Part shown: positions 26,423-34,471 of the stretch, one piece after another | Layout: each line of letters starts with the position of its first letter | How positions within the stretch are numbered: the stretch's first letter is position 1 | NCBI RefSeq assembly: GCF_900113685.1 | Contig: NZ_FOQG01000010.1 | Span: forward strand, 97,632-161,631 | Reading direction: 5' to 3' | DNA from: Nocardioides psychrotolerans | GTDB lineage: Bacteria > Actinomycetota > Actinomycetes > Propionibacteriales > Nocardioidaceae | Length of the DNA: 64,000 nt | The notes under the pieces: generated by a model | Database searches by the model: none | What the model was told of the DNA's origin: nothing | The model's input: only the letters and a program-made list of their open reading frames with translations | Position numbers and translations under genes: made by a program

Positions 26423-28002
26423 CGGGTGAGGAACATCGGGGAGTCGAGCAGGGTGGTGACCAGGCGCGGCATGTTCCACTTCACGACTCCGTGCTCGCGG
26501 GTGATGTGTTCGCCGGGCCGGACGTCGAGGTGCTCGCAGCAGGCCTGGAGCAGCGCCGAGGTGGACCGGCGGCCCAGCAGCTGTTGCGAGAGGTGGTCGA
26601 CCAGGACGTCGAACCGGACCGAGGGCTGGGGCAACCACTGGCCGGGGGAGCGGTAGGTGATGCCGATCTCGGGCCACCAGCCGCCGCTCAGGACGAAGTG
26701 CAGCTCCATCGAGGCGATCAGCCGTGAGGGGGAGGACCAGGACTCGTTGTCGTTCGGTTGGCCATCCGGCCGAGGCCAGGCGAGCGGCATGGCGCCGAGG
26801 CTCGAGGCCTGCCACAGCATCACGTTGGCGGCGTGCTCCTCACCCGCGTCACCCTCGGGCGGACGCGAGACGAAGATCTTGAGGGCCCGGAAGGTCGACA
26901 TCAGGTCCTCGCAGGGGTCCTTGACCTTGGCGCCGGCTGCGGAGGCGAAGGCCGGGTGGGCCACCAGGGCCCGCAGGACCGGCTTGATGGCGGTCCCGTT
27001 GTCCAGGTAGACCTTCGCGAGGTGGTCGACCAGGGCCTGCGGCGCGTCGTCGCGGACGAACTTGCGCACCAGCTTGCGGGCGATGCGCTGTGCCGTGGCG
27101 GGGTGCCGCGCCAGGTAGGTCAGGTAGCGGCGGGTCAGGTCACGACCGTCGGCGAGGGGGTTGGCGTCGCTGAACCCCATCACCGTGACCGGGCCGGTCC
27201 AGTGGGCGTCGGGGGAGTAGGACGGCTCCCAGGTGTCCCACAGGTCCACCAGCCAGCCGGTGAGGATGCGAGCCGAGGACTTCACGTCCGTCTCGGCGTA
27301 GGTGCCGCGCCCGACCGTGTGCAGCTCGAGCAGCTCCCGACCGAGGTTCTCGTTGGGGTGCTTCTTGGTGGACACGGCCTGGTCCAGGTAGATCAGCATG
27401 GCCGGGTGCGTGATCGCTGCGTGGAGGAGATCCTCGAAGCTGCCCAGCGCGTGACGGCGGATCGTCTCGCCGTAGGACACCCGGTGGGTGAACGGCCCGT
27501 CACCGTTGACCGGGACATTGAGGTGGTTCTCCCAGAACTCCGTCATCAGCTCGAGCACCTGGCGCTGCGAGCTCACCCGACGCAGCAGCAGCCAGCGCTG
27601 GTAGTCGGCCATGACCTCCCAGCCGCCCTCGACCCCGGTCACCTGGCGCCTCCACAGGTCTAGGGGGGTCCGCGACAGTCCCGACCACCACGACCGCAGG
27701 CCGTCGACGTCGGTGTCGGTGTCGGTGATCTTGGCCGGGTCGAGCTGCTTCTCGAACCAAGCGCTGCCGCCTCCGTCTTGTCGGACCGATGCGGCGAGCG
27801 AGGGGGTGATGCCGTAGGAGAAGCGGCTGACCAGGTGGCGACTCCCCGACGAGAGCAGGGGGGCGCCGCGGTAGCGGGCCGGGACGAAGGCCGCGTGCGC
27901 GGTGCCCGGTGCGACCACGGCGCCGGCGACCGCTACGCCACCGACGGCGCCGGCGCGGGCAAGCACGGCGCGGCGCGACGACGTGGCGGGAACGGGTGGC
28001 AT
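26419..28002 (-). CDS. Tat-exported DUF1800 protein
   Basis: A 527-aa protein with a Tat-type signal (SSRRAVLARAGAVGGVAVAG, cleavage near AHA). The body shows DUF1800 hallmarks: HLVSRFSYGITPSL, WENHLNVPV, a central HPAMLIYLDQ, NENLGRELLELHTVG and SSARILTGW, and a late VRKFVRDDAPQ. It folds and leaves the cytoplasm with the downstream DUF1501 partner, whose start overlaps its stop. No enzymatic activity is established for the family. Confidence 0.88.
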   Translation of the reverse strand: MPPVPATSSRRAVLARAGAVGGVAVAGAVVAPGTAHAAFVPARYRGAPLLSSGSRHLVSRFSYGITPSLAASVRQDGGGSAWFEKQLDPAKITDTDTDVDGLRSWWSGLSRTPLDLWRRQVTGVEGGWEVMADYQRWLLLRRVSSQRQVLELMTEFWENHLNVPVNGDGPFTHRVSYGETIRRHALGSFEDLLHAAITHPAMLIYLDQAVSTKKHPNENLGRELLELHTVGRGTYAETDVKSSARILTGWLVDLWDTWEPSYSPDAHWTGPVTVMGFSDANPLADGRDLTRRYLTYLARHPATAQRIARKLVRKFVRDDAPQALVDHLAKVYLDNGTAIKPVLRALVAHPAFASAAGAKVKDPCEDLMSTFRALKIFVSRPPEGDAGEEHAANVMLWQASSLGAMPLAWPRPDGQPNDNESWSSPSRLIASMELHFVLSGGWWPEIGITYRSPGQWLPQPSVRFDVLVDHLSQQLLGRRSTSALLQACCEHLDVRPGEHITREHGVVKWNMPRLVTTLLDSPMFLTR

Positions 28003-28175
28003 CTAGGCTCCTGGGCGGCGGCGGCGGCGGCTGCGGCTGCGCGACCGAGGCGCGAAGCGGCCAGGCTAGGAGCGCCCTGGGACCCATGGTCAGAACGGAC
28101 GACAAGATGGCCCGTTGTGACTAGGAACTATGGCCGATCACCCCGCACCGAAGCGGAGTCCGAGCCGGAGTTCGC

Positions 28176-28181
28176 TACCAT
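28176..28181 (+). promoter_or_regulatory. Putative -10 of the CNNM operon
   Basis: TACCAT would start transcription near 28188, giving a leader of about 86 nt before the ATG at 28274. The rest of the 28003-28129 spacer shows no clear gene or dyad. Confidence 0.35.
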
Positions 28182-28249
28182 TGCGCGTTCATCGCTCCCT
28201 GACGACAAGGACCCCGGGCTCCGCCCATGGACGGCTCTCAAAGTACGAC

Positions 28250-28269
28250 GCTCTCCATCTCCGGAGAGC
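28250..28269 (+). promoter_or_regulatory. RBS-sequestering hairpin before the first CNNM gene
   Basis: GCTCTCC (28250-28256) pairs with GGAGAGC (28263-28269) over a 6-nt loop. The 3' arm is the Shine-Dalgarno sequence, 5 nt before the ATG at 28274. This would hold translation off unless the hairpin opens. Confidence 0.4.
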
Positions 28270-28273
28270 AGCC

Positions 28274-29641
28274 ATGACCCCCTATCTCCTGCTCGCACTG
28301 GCGCTCCTGCTGGTCGCCATGTGCGGCATCTTCGTCGCCGCCGAGTTCGCCTTCGTCACGGTCGACCGTGGTCAGGTCGAGCGTGCCGCGGCCGCTGGTG
28401 ACGTCAAGGCCCAGGGCGTCCTTGCCGGCCTCAAGACCCTCTCGACCCAGCTGTCCGGTGCCCAGGTGGGCATCACGGTCACCAACCTCGGCATCGGCTT
28501 CCTCGCCGAGCCGGCCATCTCCGACCTCGTCGAGGGACCCCTGGCCGCGGTCGGGGTCCCCGACGGTGCGGTGGGCCCGATCGCGATCGGCCTCGGCCTC
28601 ACGATCGGCACCGTGCTCACGATGCTCTTCGGCGAGCTGGTGCCCAAGAACCTCGCGATCGCCCTGCCCATGGCCACGGCCCGCTGGAGCCAGGGACCCA
28701 TGCGGTTCTGGACCGCGGTCAACCGCGGGCCCATCCGGGTGCTCAACGGCTCGGCCAACGCCATCGTGCGCAGGCTCGGCATGGAGCCCCAGGAGGAGCT
28801 CCGCTCCGCGCGCAGCTCGGCTGAGCTCGCCTCGCTGATCCAGCGCTCCGCCGACGTCGGCACCCTCGACGCCGACACCGCCGAGCTGATGGAGCGCTCC
28901 GTCGGGTTCGGCTCGCGCACGGCGGGCGAGATCATGACGCCGCGCGTGCGCACCCGCAGCCTCGAGAGCAACGACCGCGCCAGCGCGGTCATCGAGCTCA
29001 CCCGCCAGACCGGTCACTCACGGTTCCCTGTCCTCGACTCCGAGGACGTTGTCGTCGGCACCGTCCACGTCAAACACGCTGTCGCCCTTCCGGTGCACGA
29101 GCGCTCGACCACCAAGGTCAAGCACCTCATGGTCAAGCCGATCGTGGTCCCGGACTCGTTGCGCCTCGACCCGCTCATGGCCCTGCTCCGCAAGGACGGC
29201 TTCCAGCTGGCCGTCGTCCTCGACGAGTACGGCGGCCACGCGGGCATCGTGACCCTGGAGGACGTGATCGAGGAGATCGTCGGTGACATCGCCGACGAGC
29301 ACGACCGGCTCGGAGCTCGGGCGCGACAGCGGCGCGACGGCGCGTGGTCGCTGTCCGGGCTCCTGCGACCCGACGAGGTGGAGGACCTGACCGGGATCGC
29401 CCTGCCCGAGGACGAGGACTACGACACCATCGCCGGCCTGGTGCTCAAGGTGATCGGACGGGTGCCTGACGTGGGTGACATCGCCGAGGTCCCGGTGCCC
29501 GACCGGACCGACCCCGACGAGCCGCGCGAACAGCTGGCCGTCCTCACCGTCGAGCACATGGACGGCCTCCGCATCGACCGCCTTGCCCTGCGCCTGCACG
29601 AGGGAGACGACCCCGACGAGTCCGACGAGGCCCCCGCGTGA
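28274..29641 (+). CDS. CNNM/hemolysin-family CBS-domain membrane protein (first)
   Basis: About 455 aa. A DUF21/CNNM membrane domain (~1-190, AAEFAFVTVDRGQVERAA, GFLAEPAISDLV, LFGELVPKNLAIA) is followed by a CBS pair (~205-340, EIMTPRVRTRSLE ... DGFQLAVVLDEYGGHAGIVTLEDVIEEIVG) and a CorC_HlyC domain (~355-440, DGAWSLSGLLRPDEVEDL). Relatives (CorC, YtfL, CNNM) export or regulate Mg2+ and related divalent cations. The ATG at 28274 is chosen from its GGAGAG ribosome-binding site. The stop overlaps the next gene (GTGA), giving a two-subunit operon. Confidence 0.88.
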   Translation: MTPYLLLALALLLVAMCGIFVAAEFAFVTVDRGQVERAAAAGDVKAQGVLAGLKTLSTQLSGAQVGITVTNLGIGFLAEPAISDLVEGPLAAVGVPDGAVGPIAIGLGLTIGTVLTMLFGELVPKNLAIALPMATARWSQGPMRFWTAVNRGPIRVLNGSANAIVRRLGMEPQEELRSARSSAELASLIQRSADVGTLDADTAELMERSVGFGSRTAGEIMTPRVRTRSLESNDRASAVIELTRQTGHSRFPVLDSEDVVVGTVHVKHAVALPVHERSTTKVKHLMVKPIVVPDSLRLDPLMALLRKDGFQLAVVLDEYGGHAGIVTLEDVIEEIVGDIADEHDRLGARARQRRDGAWSLSGLLRPDEVEDLTGIALPEDEDYDTIAGLVLKVIGRVPDVGDIAEVPVPDRTDPDEPREQLAVLTVEHMDGLRIDRLALRLHEGDDPDESDEAPA

Positions 29642-30687
29642 GTGACCTGACCGCCCTGCTCGTAGCAGTCCTGCTGCTCGCCGCCAACGCGTTCTTCGTC
29701 GGAGCCGAGTTCGCGATCATCTCCGCGCGGCGCACCCAGATAGAGCCACGCGCCCAGGCGGGCTCGCGGATGGCGAAGACCACGCTGCGCGCCATGGAGG
29801 ACGTCTCGCTCATGATGGCGGGCGCCCAACTCGGCATCACCATCTGCTCGCTGGGCCTGGGTGCCATCGGGGAACCAGCCATCGCGCACCTCCTCGAGCC
29901 CGGCTTCGCGGCCCTGGGCGTGCCCGAGGCGTTCCTGCACCCGGTCGCCTTCGTGCTCGCCCTGCTGATCGTGGTGTTCCTCCACGTGGTCCTCGGCGAG
30001 ATGGTCCCCAAGAACATCGCCCTCGCCGGACCCGAGCGCTCGGCCATCCTGCTCGGTCCGCCGCTCGTCGGGGTCGTGACGATCCTGCGTCCGATCATCG
30101 GGACCCTCAACGCCATCGCCAACGCGACCCTGCGGCTGCTCAAGGTCGAGCCCAAGGACGAGATCAGCTCGACGTTCACGCGCGAGGAGGTCGCCGCCCT
30201 CGTCGAGGAGTCACGCGGTGAGGGCCTGCTCGCCGACGACGAGTACGACCGCCTCGCCGGCGCCCTGGGCTTCACGGAGAAGACGGTCGCAGCCGTCCTG
30301 ATGCGACCCGACACGCTGGCGACCATCATGCGCGGCTCCAGCCCTGCCGACGTCGAGGCGCTGTGCGCGGCGACCGGCTTCAGCCGCTTCCCCGTCGCCA
30401 GCGAGGATGGCGAGCTGATGGGCTACCTGCACATCAAGGACGTGCTCGAGCCGGATGAGGTACGCCGCCTCCAACCGATCGAGGACAAGTGGATCCGGCC
30501 CTTCGCCCCGGTCACGACGGGTGACCAGCTCCACGACGCTCTCGAGACCCTCCAGCGACGGGGCGCCCACATGGCGCGGGTCGTCGACCTGGAGGGCGTC
30601 ACCCTCGGGTTGGCCACCCTCGAAGACGTGATCGAGGAGCTCGTCGGCGAGATCCGCGACGGTGCGCACCACGAGGAGACGGTCTGA
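29638..30687 (+). CDS. CNNM/hemolysin-family CBS-domain membrane protein (second)
   Basis: A 349-aa paralogue of the preceding gene. It has a CNNM membrane domain (GAEFAIISARRTQIEPRA, GAIGEPAIAHLLEPG, VLGEMVPKNIALAG) and a CBS pair (RFPVASEDGELMGYLHIKDVLE, TLEDVIEELVG), but no C-terminal CorC domain. The pair probably forms a heteromeric divalent-cation transporter. It is translationally coupled by a GTGA overlap. An imperfect hairpin follows the stop. Confidence 0.88.
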   Translation: MSDLTALLVAVLLLAANAFFVGAEFAIISARRTQIEPRAQAGSRMAKTTLRAMEDVSLMMAGAQLGITICSLGLGAIGEPAIAHLLEPGFAALGVPEAFLHPVAFVLALLIVVFLHVVLGEMVPKNIALAGPERSAILLGPPLVGVVTILRPIIGTLNAIANATLRLLKVEPKDEISSTFTREEVAALVEESRGEGLLADDEYDRLAGALGFTEKTVAAVLMRPDTLATIMRGSSPADVEALCAATGFSRFPVASEDGELMGYLHIKDVLEPDEVRRLQPIEDKWIRPFAPVTTGDQLHDALETLQRRGAHMARVVDLEGVTLGLATLEDVIEELVGEIRDGAHHEETV

Positions 30688-30702
30688 CCCGCCGCCGGAC
30701 CC

Positions 30703-30738
30703 CTGCCACCACCTCCGCGGTCTGAGGGGTGGCGGCAG
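30703..30738 (+). terminator. Imperfect GC hairpin after the CNNM operon
   Basis: The CTGCCACC... arm (30703-30715) pairs imperfectly with GAGGGGTGGCGGCAG (30724-30738). There is no T-tract. It ends just before the TAGGCT -10 of the next operon. Confidence 0.35.
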
Positions 30739-30739
30739 A

Positions 30740-30745
30740 TAGGCT
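30740..30745 (+). promoter_or_regulatory. -10 element of the pgsA-DUF881-sbp operon
   Basis: TAGGCT is followed by a leader of about 57 nt before the preferred GTG start at 30809. Confidence 0.4.
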
Positions 30746-30808
30746 GACGCCGCAGCATCCGAGCACCCCCTCACCATCGGCGAGAAGCAGGCAGCAGTGG
30801 AGGAACCA

Positions 30809-31399
30809 GTGACGCGCCACGACCGCGTCTGGACCCTGCCCAACCTGCTCAGCGCCCTCCGGCTCGCCGGGGTCCCCGTGTTCCTGTGGCTGGTCCTGGG
30901 TCCCGAGGAGGACGGCTGGGCCCTCGCCCTGCTGATGGTCTCCGGCTTCACCGACTTCCTCGACGGCTGGCTGGCGCGCAAGCTGAACCAGCAGTCCACG
31001 GTCGGTCAGATCCTCGACCCGGTCGCGGACCGGCTCTACATCCTGGCCGTGGTGGTCGGTCTGGCGCTGCGCGACATCATCCCGTGGTGGATGGCCATCT
31101 CGCTGCCGCTGCGCGACGCGCTCATGTGGGGCCTGGTGCCGTTGCTGCGCACCCGCGGCTACAGCGCCCTGCCGGTGCACTTCCTGGGCAAGGCTGCGAC
31201 GTTCAACCTCCTCTACGCCTTCCCGCTCCTGCTGCTCGGCGACGGTGAGGGCGTGATCGCCGTGCTCGCGCAGGTCTTCGGCTGGGCGTTCGCGTTCTGG
31301 GGCATCGGCCTCTACTGGTGGGCGGGGATCCTCTATGCCTGGCAGGTGCGCAAGCTCCTGATGACCACCGATCGCCGCACGGCGGTGCAGGATGCCTGA
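30809..31399 (+). CDS. CDP-alcohol phosphatidyltransferase (Rv1822/PgsA2-like)
   Basis: About 196 aa with the diagnostic CDP-alcohol motif DGWLARKLNQQSTVGQILDPVAD (D-G-x2-A-R-x8-G-x3-D-x3-D, written across two segments) near residue 50, plus four or five membrane helices. The family makes phosphatidylglycerophosphate, cardiolipin or related lipids at the inner membrane. GTG at 30809 is preferred because GGAGGA precedes it; a GTG 12 nt earlier is in frame. The following DUF881 gene overlaps it by 8 bp. Position and order equal Rv1822 in M. tuberculosis. Confidence 0.88.
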   Translation: MTRHDRVWTLPNLLSALRLAGVPVFLWLVLGPEEDGWALALLMVSGFTDFLDGWLARKLNQQSTVGQILDPVADRLYILAVVVGLALRDIIPWWMAISLPLRDALMWGLVPLLRTRGYSALPVHFLGKAATFNLLYAFPLLLLGDGEGVIAVLAQVFGWAFAFWGIGLYWWAGILYAWQVRKLLMTTDRRTAVQDA

Positions 31400-32294
31400 T
31401 CCCCAAGAGCCGCGCCCCGGCCTGCCTCCGCGGGTGACGCTCCCGTTGCTCGACCTGATCCAGCAGCAGGCGCTCGATGAGGACTACCTGGTCGCGGCGG
31501 AGCGTCGGGCCGCGCGGGCACCGGACACGGAGCCCCGGGACGGGGACAGCCCGCAGCGCCACCCCCGCCGGATCGCGGCCGTCGTGGTGGCCGTCTTCGG
31601 CATCATGGCCTCCACCGCAGCCGTCCAGACCCAGCAGAACGCCTCGGTCGACGACGAGGGCCGGGCCAGCCTGGTGGCGCGCATCGACGCGGAGAGCGAC
31701 CGTCTCTCCGGGCTCCAGGAGCGCATCGCCGCGCTGCGCAGCGGCAACGCCGCCCGTGAGACCCGGGCCCAGGCCATCGCGGCGGACGAGGCGTCACTGA
31801 CGCCCCGCCTGCGTCGGCTGCGGGTCCGTGCAGGCTTCGTGGCCGTCCGGGGCGAGGGCATCAGCGTCGTCGTCGACGATGCAGCGTCCGGCAACGCGGA
31901 CGGGGTGGTGCGTGACGAGGACCTGGCGCTGCTCGCCGACGGGCTCTGGACGGCCGGCGCCGAGGCGATGTCGATCAACGGGCAGCGGTTGACGGCCCTG
32001 AGCTCGATCCGCACCTCCGGCCTGGCGATCGAGGTCAACGCCGTCGGCATCGCCCCGCCGTACTCGGTCCTCGCGATCGGCGACCGGGGGACGCTCCAGG
32101 CCGACTTCTTCGAGACCAGCAGCGGGTTGGCCTTCAACGACCTGTCCGCCCGCTTCGGCTTCGAGTTCGACCTGCAGAATGAGGACGAGGTCGTGCTGCC
32201 CGCCGGCCCCGCGCGATTCCTGTTCCTCAGGTCCGCCGTGGAAGGCAGCGGTGCCGACCAGAACCCGCCCAAGACCGAGGAGATGGACAGATGA
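31392..32294 (+). CDS. DUF881 protein (Rv1823-like)
   Basis: A 300-aa single-pass membrane protein. Residues ~1-55 are cytosolic, ~57-75 a membrane helix, then a coiled coil (~85-125). The extracytoplasmic DUF881 domain follows (RGEGISVVVDDAA, DLALLADGLWTAGAEAMSINGQRL, SIRTSGLAIEVNAVGIAPPY). DUF881 proteins flank sbp throughout Gram-positives and probably form an envelope complex of unknown role. It overlaps pgsA by 8 bp and sbp by 4 bp. Confidence 0.85.
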   Translation: MPDPQEPRPGLPPRVTLPLLDLIQQQALDEDYLVAAERRAARAPDTEPRDGDSPQRHPRRIAAVVVAVFGIMASTAAVQTQQNASVDDEGRASLVARIDAESDRLSGLQERIAALRSGNAARETRAQAIAADEASLTPRLRRLRVRAGFVAVRGEGISVVVDDAASGNADGVVRDEDLALLADGLWTAGAEAMSINGQRLTALSSIRTSGLAIEVNAVGIAPPYSVLAIGDRGTLQADFFETSSGLAFNDLSARFGFEFDLQNEDEVVLPAGPARFLFLRSAVEGSGADQNPPKTEEMDR

Positions 32295-32623
32295 TCGCCG
32301 TGCTCGGCCTCGCGCTGGGAGTGCTCCTCGGAGTGTTCCTCAAGCCCGACGTGCCGCTCGGGCTCGAGCCCTACCTCCCGATCGCCGTGGTGGCGGCGCT
32401 CGACGCGGTCTTCGGCGGCATGCGCGCCTACCTCGACGGGATCTTCGACGACAAGGTCTTCGTCGTCTCATTCGTCAGCAACGTCGTCATCGCGGCGGGC
32501 ATCGTCTACGTCGGCGACAAGCTGGGCGTCGGCGGCCAGCTCTCGACGGGCGTGATCGTGGTCCTGGGGATCCGGATCTTCTCCAACGTCGCCGCCATCC
32601 GGAGGCACCTGTTCCATGCCTGA
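32291..32623 (+). CDS. sbp: Small basic protein, DUF1290 family (Rv1824-like)
   Basis: A 110-aa membrane protein with three helices. GVFLKPDVPLGLEPYLPIAVVAALDAVFGG and the GDKLGVGGQLSTGVIV-type segments match the DUF1290/Sbp family, found next to DUF881 and divisome genes. Function is unknown. It overlaps both neighbouring DUF881 genes, so it is part of a coupled operon. Confidence 0.88.
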   Translation: MIAVLGLALGVLLGVFLKPDVPLGLEPYLPIAVVAALDAVFGGMRAYLDGIFDDKVFVVSFVSNVVIAAGIVYVGDKLGVGGQLSTGVIVVLGIRIFSNVAAIRRHLFHA

Positions 32624-33353
32624 CGAGAAGCCCCCCTCCGGACGCGAGCGGCTGCTGCGCGCGCTCTTCCAGCCCTCGCGGCGACAAGTCGTCGTCGCGG
32701 TGCTGCTCGCGCTCGTCGGCTTCGCCGCGGTCACCCAGGTCCGCAGCACCCAGGTCGACGACACCTACTCCGCGCTGCGTGAGCAGGACCTCATCGACGT
32801 GCTCAACGGGCTCGCCGGCACGACGCAGCGCGCCGAGTCGGAGATCACCCAGCTTCAGCGCACCCGCGACGACCTGCAGTCCGCCACGAGCCGGCGCCAG
32901 GCCGCGCTCGAGCAGGCGCAGAGCGAGGTCGACACCCTCAACATCCTGGCCGGGTTGGTGCCGGTCACCGGCCCCGGCATCCGGATCACCATCACCGAGG
33001 TCGACGGCACGGTCGAGGTCGCCTCGCTGATCGACACCGTGCAGGAGCTGCGCACCGACGGCGCCGAGGCGATGCAGCTCAACGGCCAGGTGCGCATCAT
33101 CGCGCAGAGCTCCTTCACCGACGACGTGGGCGGAATCTCCGTCGACGGGGTCGCGCTCGAGTCGCCATACGTCATCGACGTCATCGGCGGCCCCGAGGTG
33201 CTCGCCGGGGGGATGACGTTCCCGCTGGGTCCCCGGGCCAAGCTCGAGGCCGACGGCGCGGCGCTCGAGGTGCAGCAGCTCACGTCGCTCGACATCGAGG
33301 CCGTGCGCTCGCCGGTCCAGCCTGAGTTCGCCGTGCCCGACTCAGGCCAGTGA
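32616..33353 (+). CDS. DUF881 protein (Rv1825-like)
   Basis: A 245-aa protein with a short cytosolic tail, a membrane helix (~28-45), a coiled coil (~60-115), and a DUF881 domain (PGIRITITEVDG, DTVQELRTDGAEAMQLNGQVRI, GISVDGVALESPYVIDVIG). It is a paralogue of the DUF881 gene upstream of sbp and overlaps sbp by 8 bp. The two are likely partners in one envelope complex. Confidence 0.87.
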   Translation: MPDEKPPSGRERLLRALFQPSRRQVVVAVLLALVGFAAVTQVRSTQVDDTYSALREQDLIDVLNGLAGTTQRAESEITQLQRTRDDLQSATSRRQAALEQAQSEVDTLNILAGLVPVTGPGIRITITEVDGTVEVASLIDTVQELRTDGAEAMQLNGQVRIIAQSSFTDDVGGISVDGVALESPYVIDVIGGPEVLAGGMTFPLGPRAKLEADGAALEVQQLTSLDIEAVRSPVQPEFAVPDSGQ

Positions 33354-33365
33354 GGCCCGGGGCAG

Positions 33366-33371
33366 TAGCCT
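33366..33371 (+). promoter_or_regulatory. -10 element of gcvH
   Basis: TAGCCT lies about 55 bp before the gcvH start, so gcvH has a promoter separate from the DUF881 operon. Confidence 0.4.
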
Positions 33372-33425
33372 GCACGCGATCCCGCACCAGGCCACGGCCC
33401 GGTGCTCCGAGCGGAGGAGACCACC

Positions 33426-33812
33426 TTGTATCCCGATGACCTGAAATACACCGTCGAGCACGAGTGGCTGCGCACACCGGGCGAGCACGAGGGATCGGTC
33501 CGCGTCGGCATCACCGACTACGCCCAGGACGCCCTCGGCGACATCGTCTACGTCTCCCTGCCCGAGGTGGGCGACACTCTCGAGGCCGGCAGCACCTGCG
33601 GGGAGCTCGAGTCGACGAAGTCGGTCAGCGACGTCTATGCGCCGGTCTCCGGGGAGGTCGTGGCGCGCAACGAGTCCCTCGACGCCACGCCCGAGCTGGT
33701 CAACAACGATCCTTACGGCGGTGGATGGCTCTTCGAGATCGTCCCGTCCGACGCCACCCAGCTCGACGACCTGCTCGAGGCCGACGGCTACGTCGCCTCG
33801 CTCGAGGGCTGA
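33426..33812 (+). CDS. gcvH: Glycine cleavage system H protein
   Basis: A 128-aa lipoyl carrier. The lipoylated Lys is K65 in ELESTKSVSDVYAPVSGEV, with the family start LKYTVEHEWLR and NNDPYGGGWLFEI downstream. It shuttles the aminomethyl group between P, T and L proteins in glycine breakdown. The TTG at 33426 is chosen because GGAGGA lies 7 nt before it and the protein then begins MYPDDLKYT as in homologues. The partner gcvP is at 36876; gcvT is not in the window. Confidence 0.93.
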   Translation: MYPDDLKYTVEHEWLRTPGEHEGSVRVGITDYAQDALGDIVYVSLPEVGDTLEAGSTCGELESTKSVSDVYAPVSGEVVARNESLDATPELVNNDPYGGGWLFEIVPSDATQLDDLLEADGYVASLEG

Positions 33813-33882
33813 CTACTCATCGGGTCGTGAACCTGGCCACGCTGCTGATAGGTTCGGAGCAACCGTCAACCTCCACCCTGCC

Positions 33883-33895
33883 TTGAGGGTTGCGA
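33883..33895 (+). promoter_or_regulatory. 13-bp motif upstream of the FHA gene, shared with the second merR
   Basis: TTGAGGGTTGCGA is identical to 35791-35803. It is preceded by ACCCT (33875-33879), giving ACCCT-N6-AGGGT symmetry. It lies 44 bp before the FHA gene start. It is a candidate site for one of the two MerR regulators encoded downstream. Confidence 0.5.
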
Positions 33896-33938
33896 GGGCC
33901 TGACGGGTCGAGGGAAGATCCGACCGGAGGATGATTCG

Positions 33939-34469
33939 ATGCCGTTCTGCACCGCATGTGGCAGGCAGAACCCGGACGACGCGCGCTTCTGTGCCCAGTG
34001 CGGCACCAAGCTGGTCAGCGTCGAGGCTCCCGCCACTGGCGCGGTCGAGCCGATCGGGGAGTCCACCGCCACCATCCAGATCGGCACCCCCGGCGGGGAA
34101 CGGGTCGAGACCTCGGACCGTCAGCTCAACCCGGTGGACGCGGCGGCCGTGGACGCGCTGCCCACCGGACACGCCCTGCTGGTGGTCCAGAAGGGCCCGG
34201 GCTCCGGCAGCCGCTTCCTGGTGGACGGCGACGTCACCAACGCCGGCCGTCACCCCGACAGCGAGATCTTCCTCGACGACGTGACCGTGTCGCGTCGACA
34301 CGCGGTGTTCAACCGCGATGGCGACTCGTTCACGGTGAGCGACGTCGGCAGCCTCAACGGCACCTACGTCAACCGCGACCGCATCGAGAAGGTCCAGCTC
34401 AACGACAGCGACGAGGTCCAGATCGGCAAGTACCGCCTGGTCTTCTTCTCGGGTCACGAGAGCCACTGA
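33939..34469 (+). CDS. FHA-domain protein with N-terminal zinc ribbon (GarA/OdhI-like)
   Basis: A 176-aa cytosolic protein. A double CxxC zinc ribbon (C4, C7, C18, C21; FCTACGRQ and FCAQCGTK) is followed by a linker and an FHA domain (~75-170). The FHA core (AGRHPDSEIFLDDVTVSRRH, VGSLNGTYVNRDRI) is almost that of GarA (Rv1827). GarA/OdhI inhibit 2-oxoglutarate dehydrogenase and are switched by phosphorylation of an ETTS motif in the N-terminal tail. That motif is not seen here and the tail is replaced by the zinc ribbon. The MerR gene follows 2 bp later. Confidence 0.85.
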   Translation: MPFCTACGRQNPDDARFCAQCGTKLVSVEAPATGAVEPIGESTATIQIGTPGGERVETSDRQLNPVDAAAVDALPTGHALLVVQKGPGSGSRFLVDGDVTNAGRHPDSEIFLDDVTVSRRHAVFNRDGDSFTVSDVGSLNGTYVNRDRIEKVQLNDSDEVQIGKYRLVFFSGHESH

Positions 34470-34471
34470 CC

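Noticed and set aside
28003..28273. Mg2+ (M-box) or yybP-ykoY Mn2+ riboswitch before the CNNM genes
   Set aside because: None of the conserved elements of these riboswitches could be found; only a small RBS hairpin is supported.
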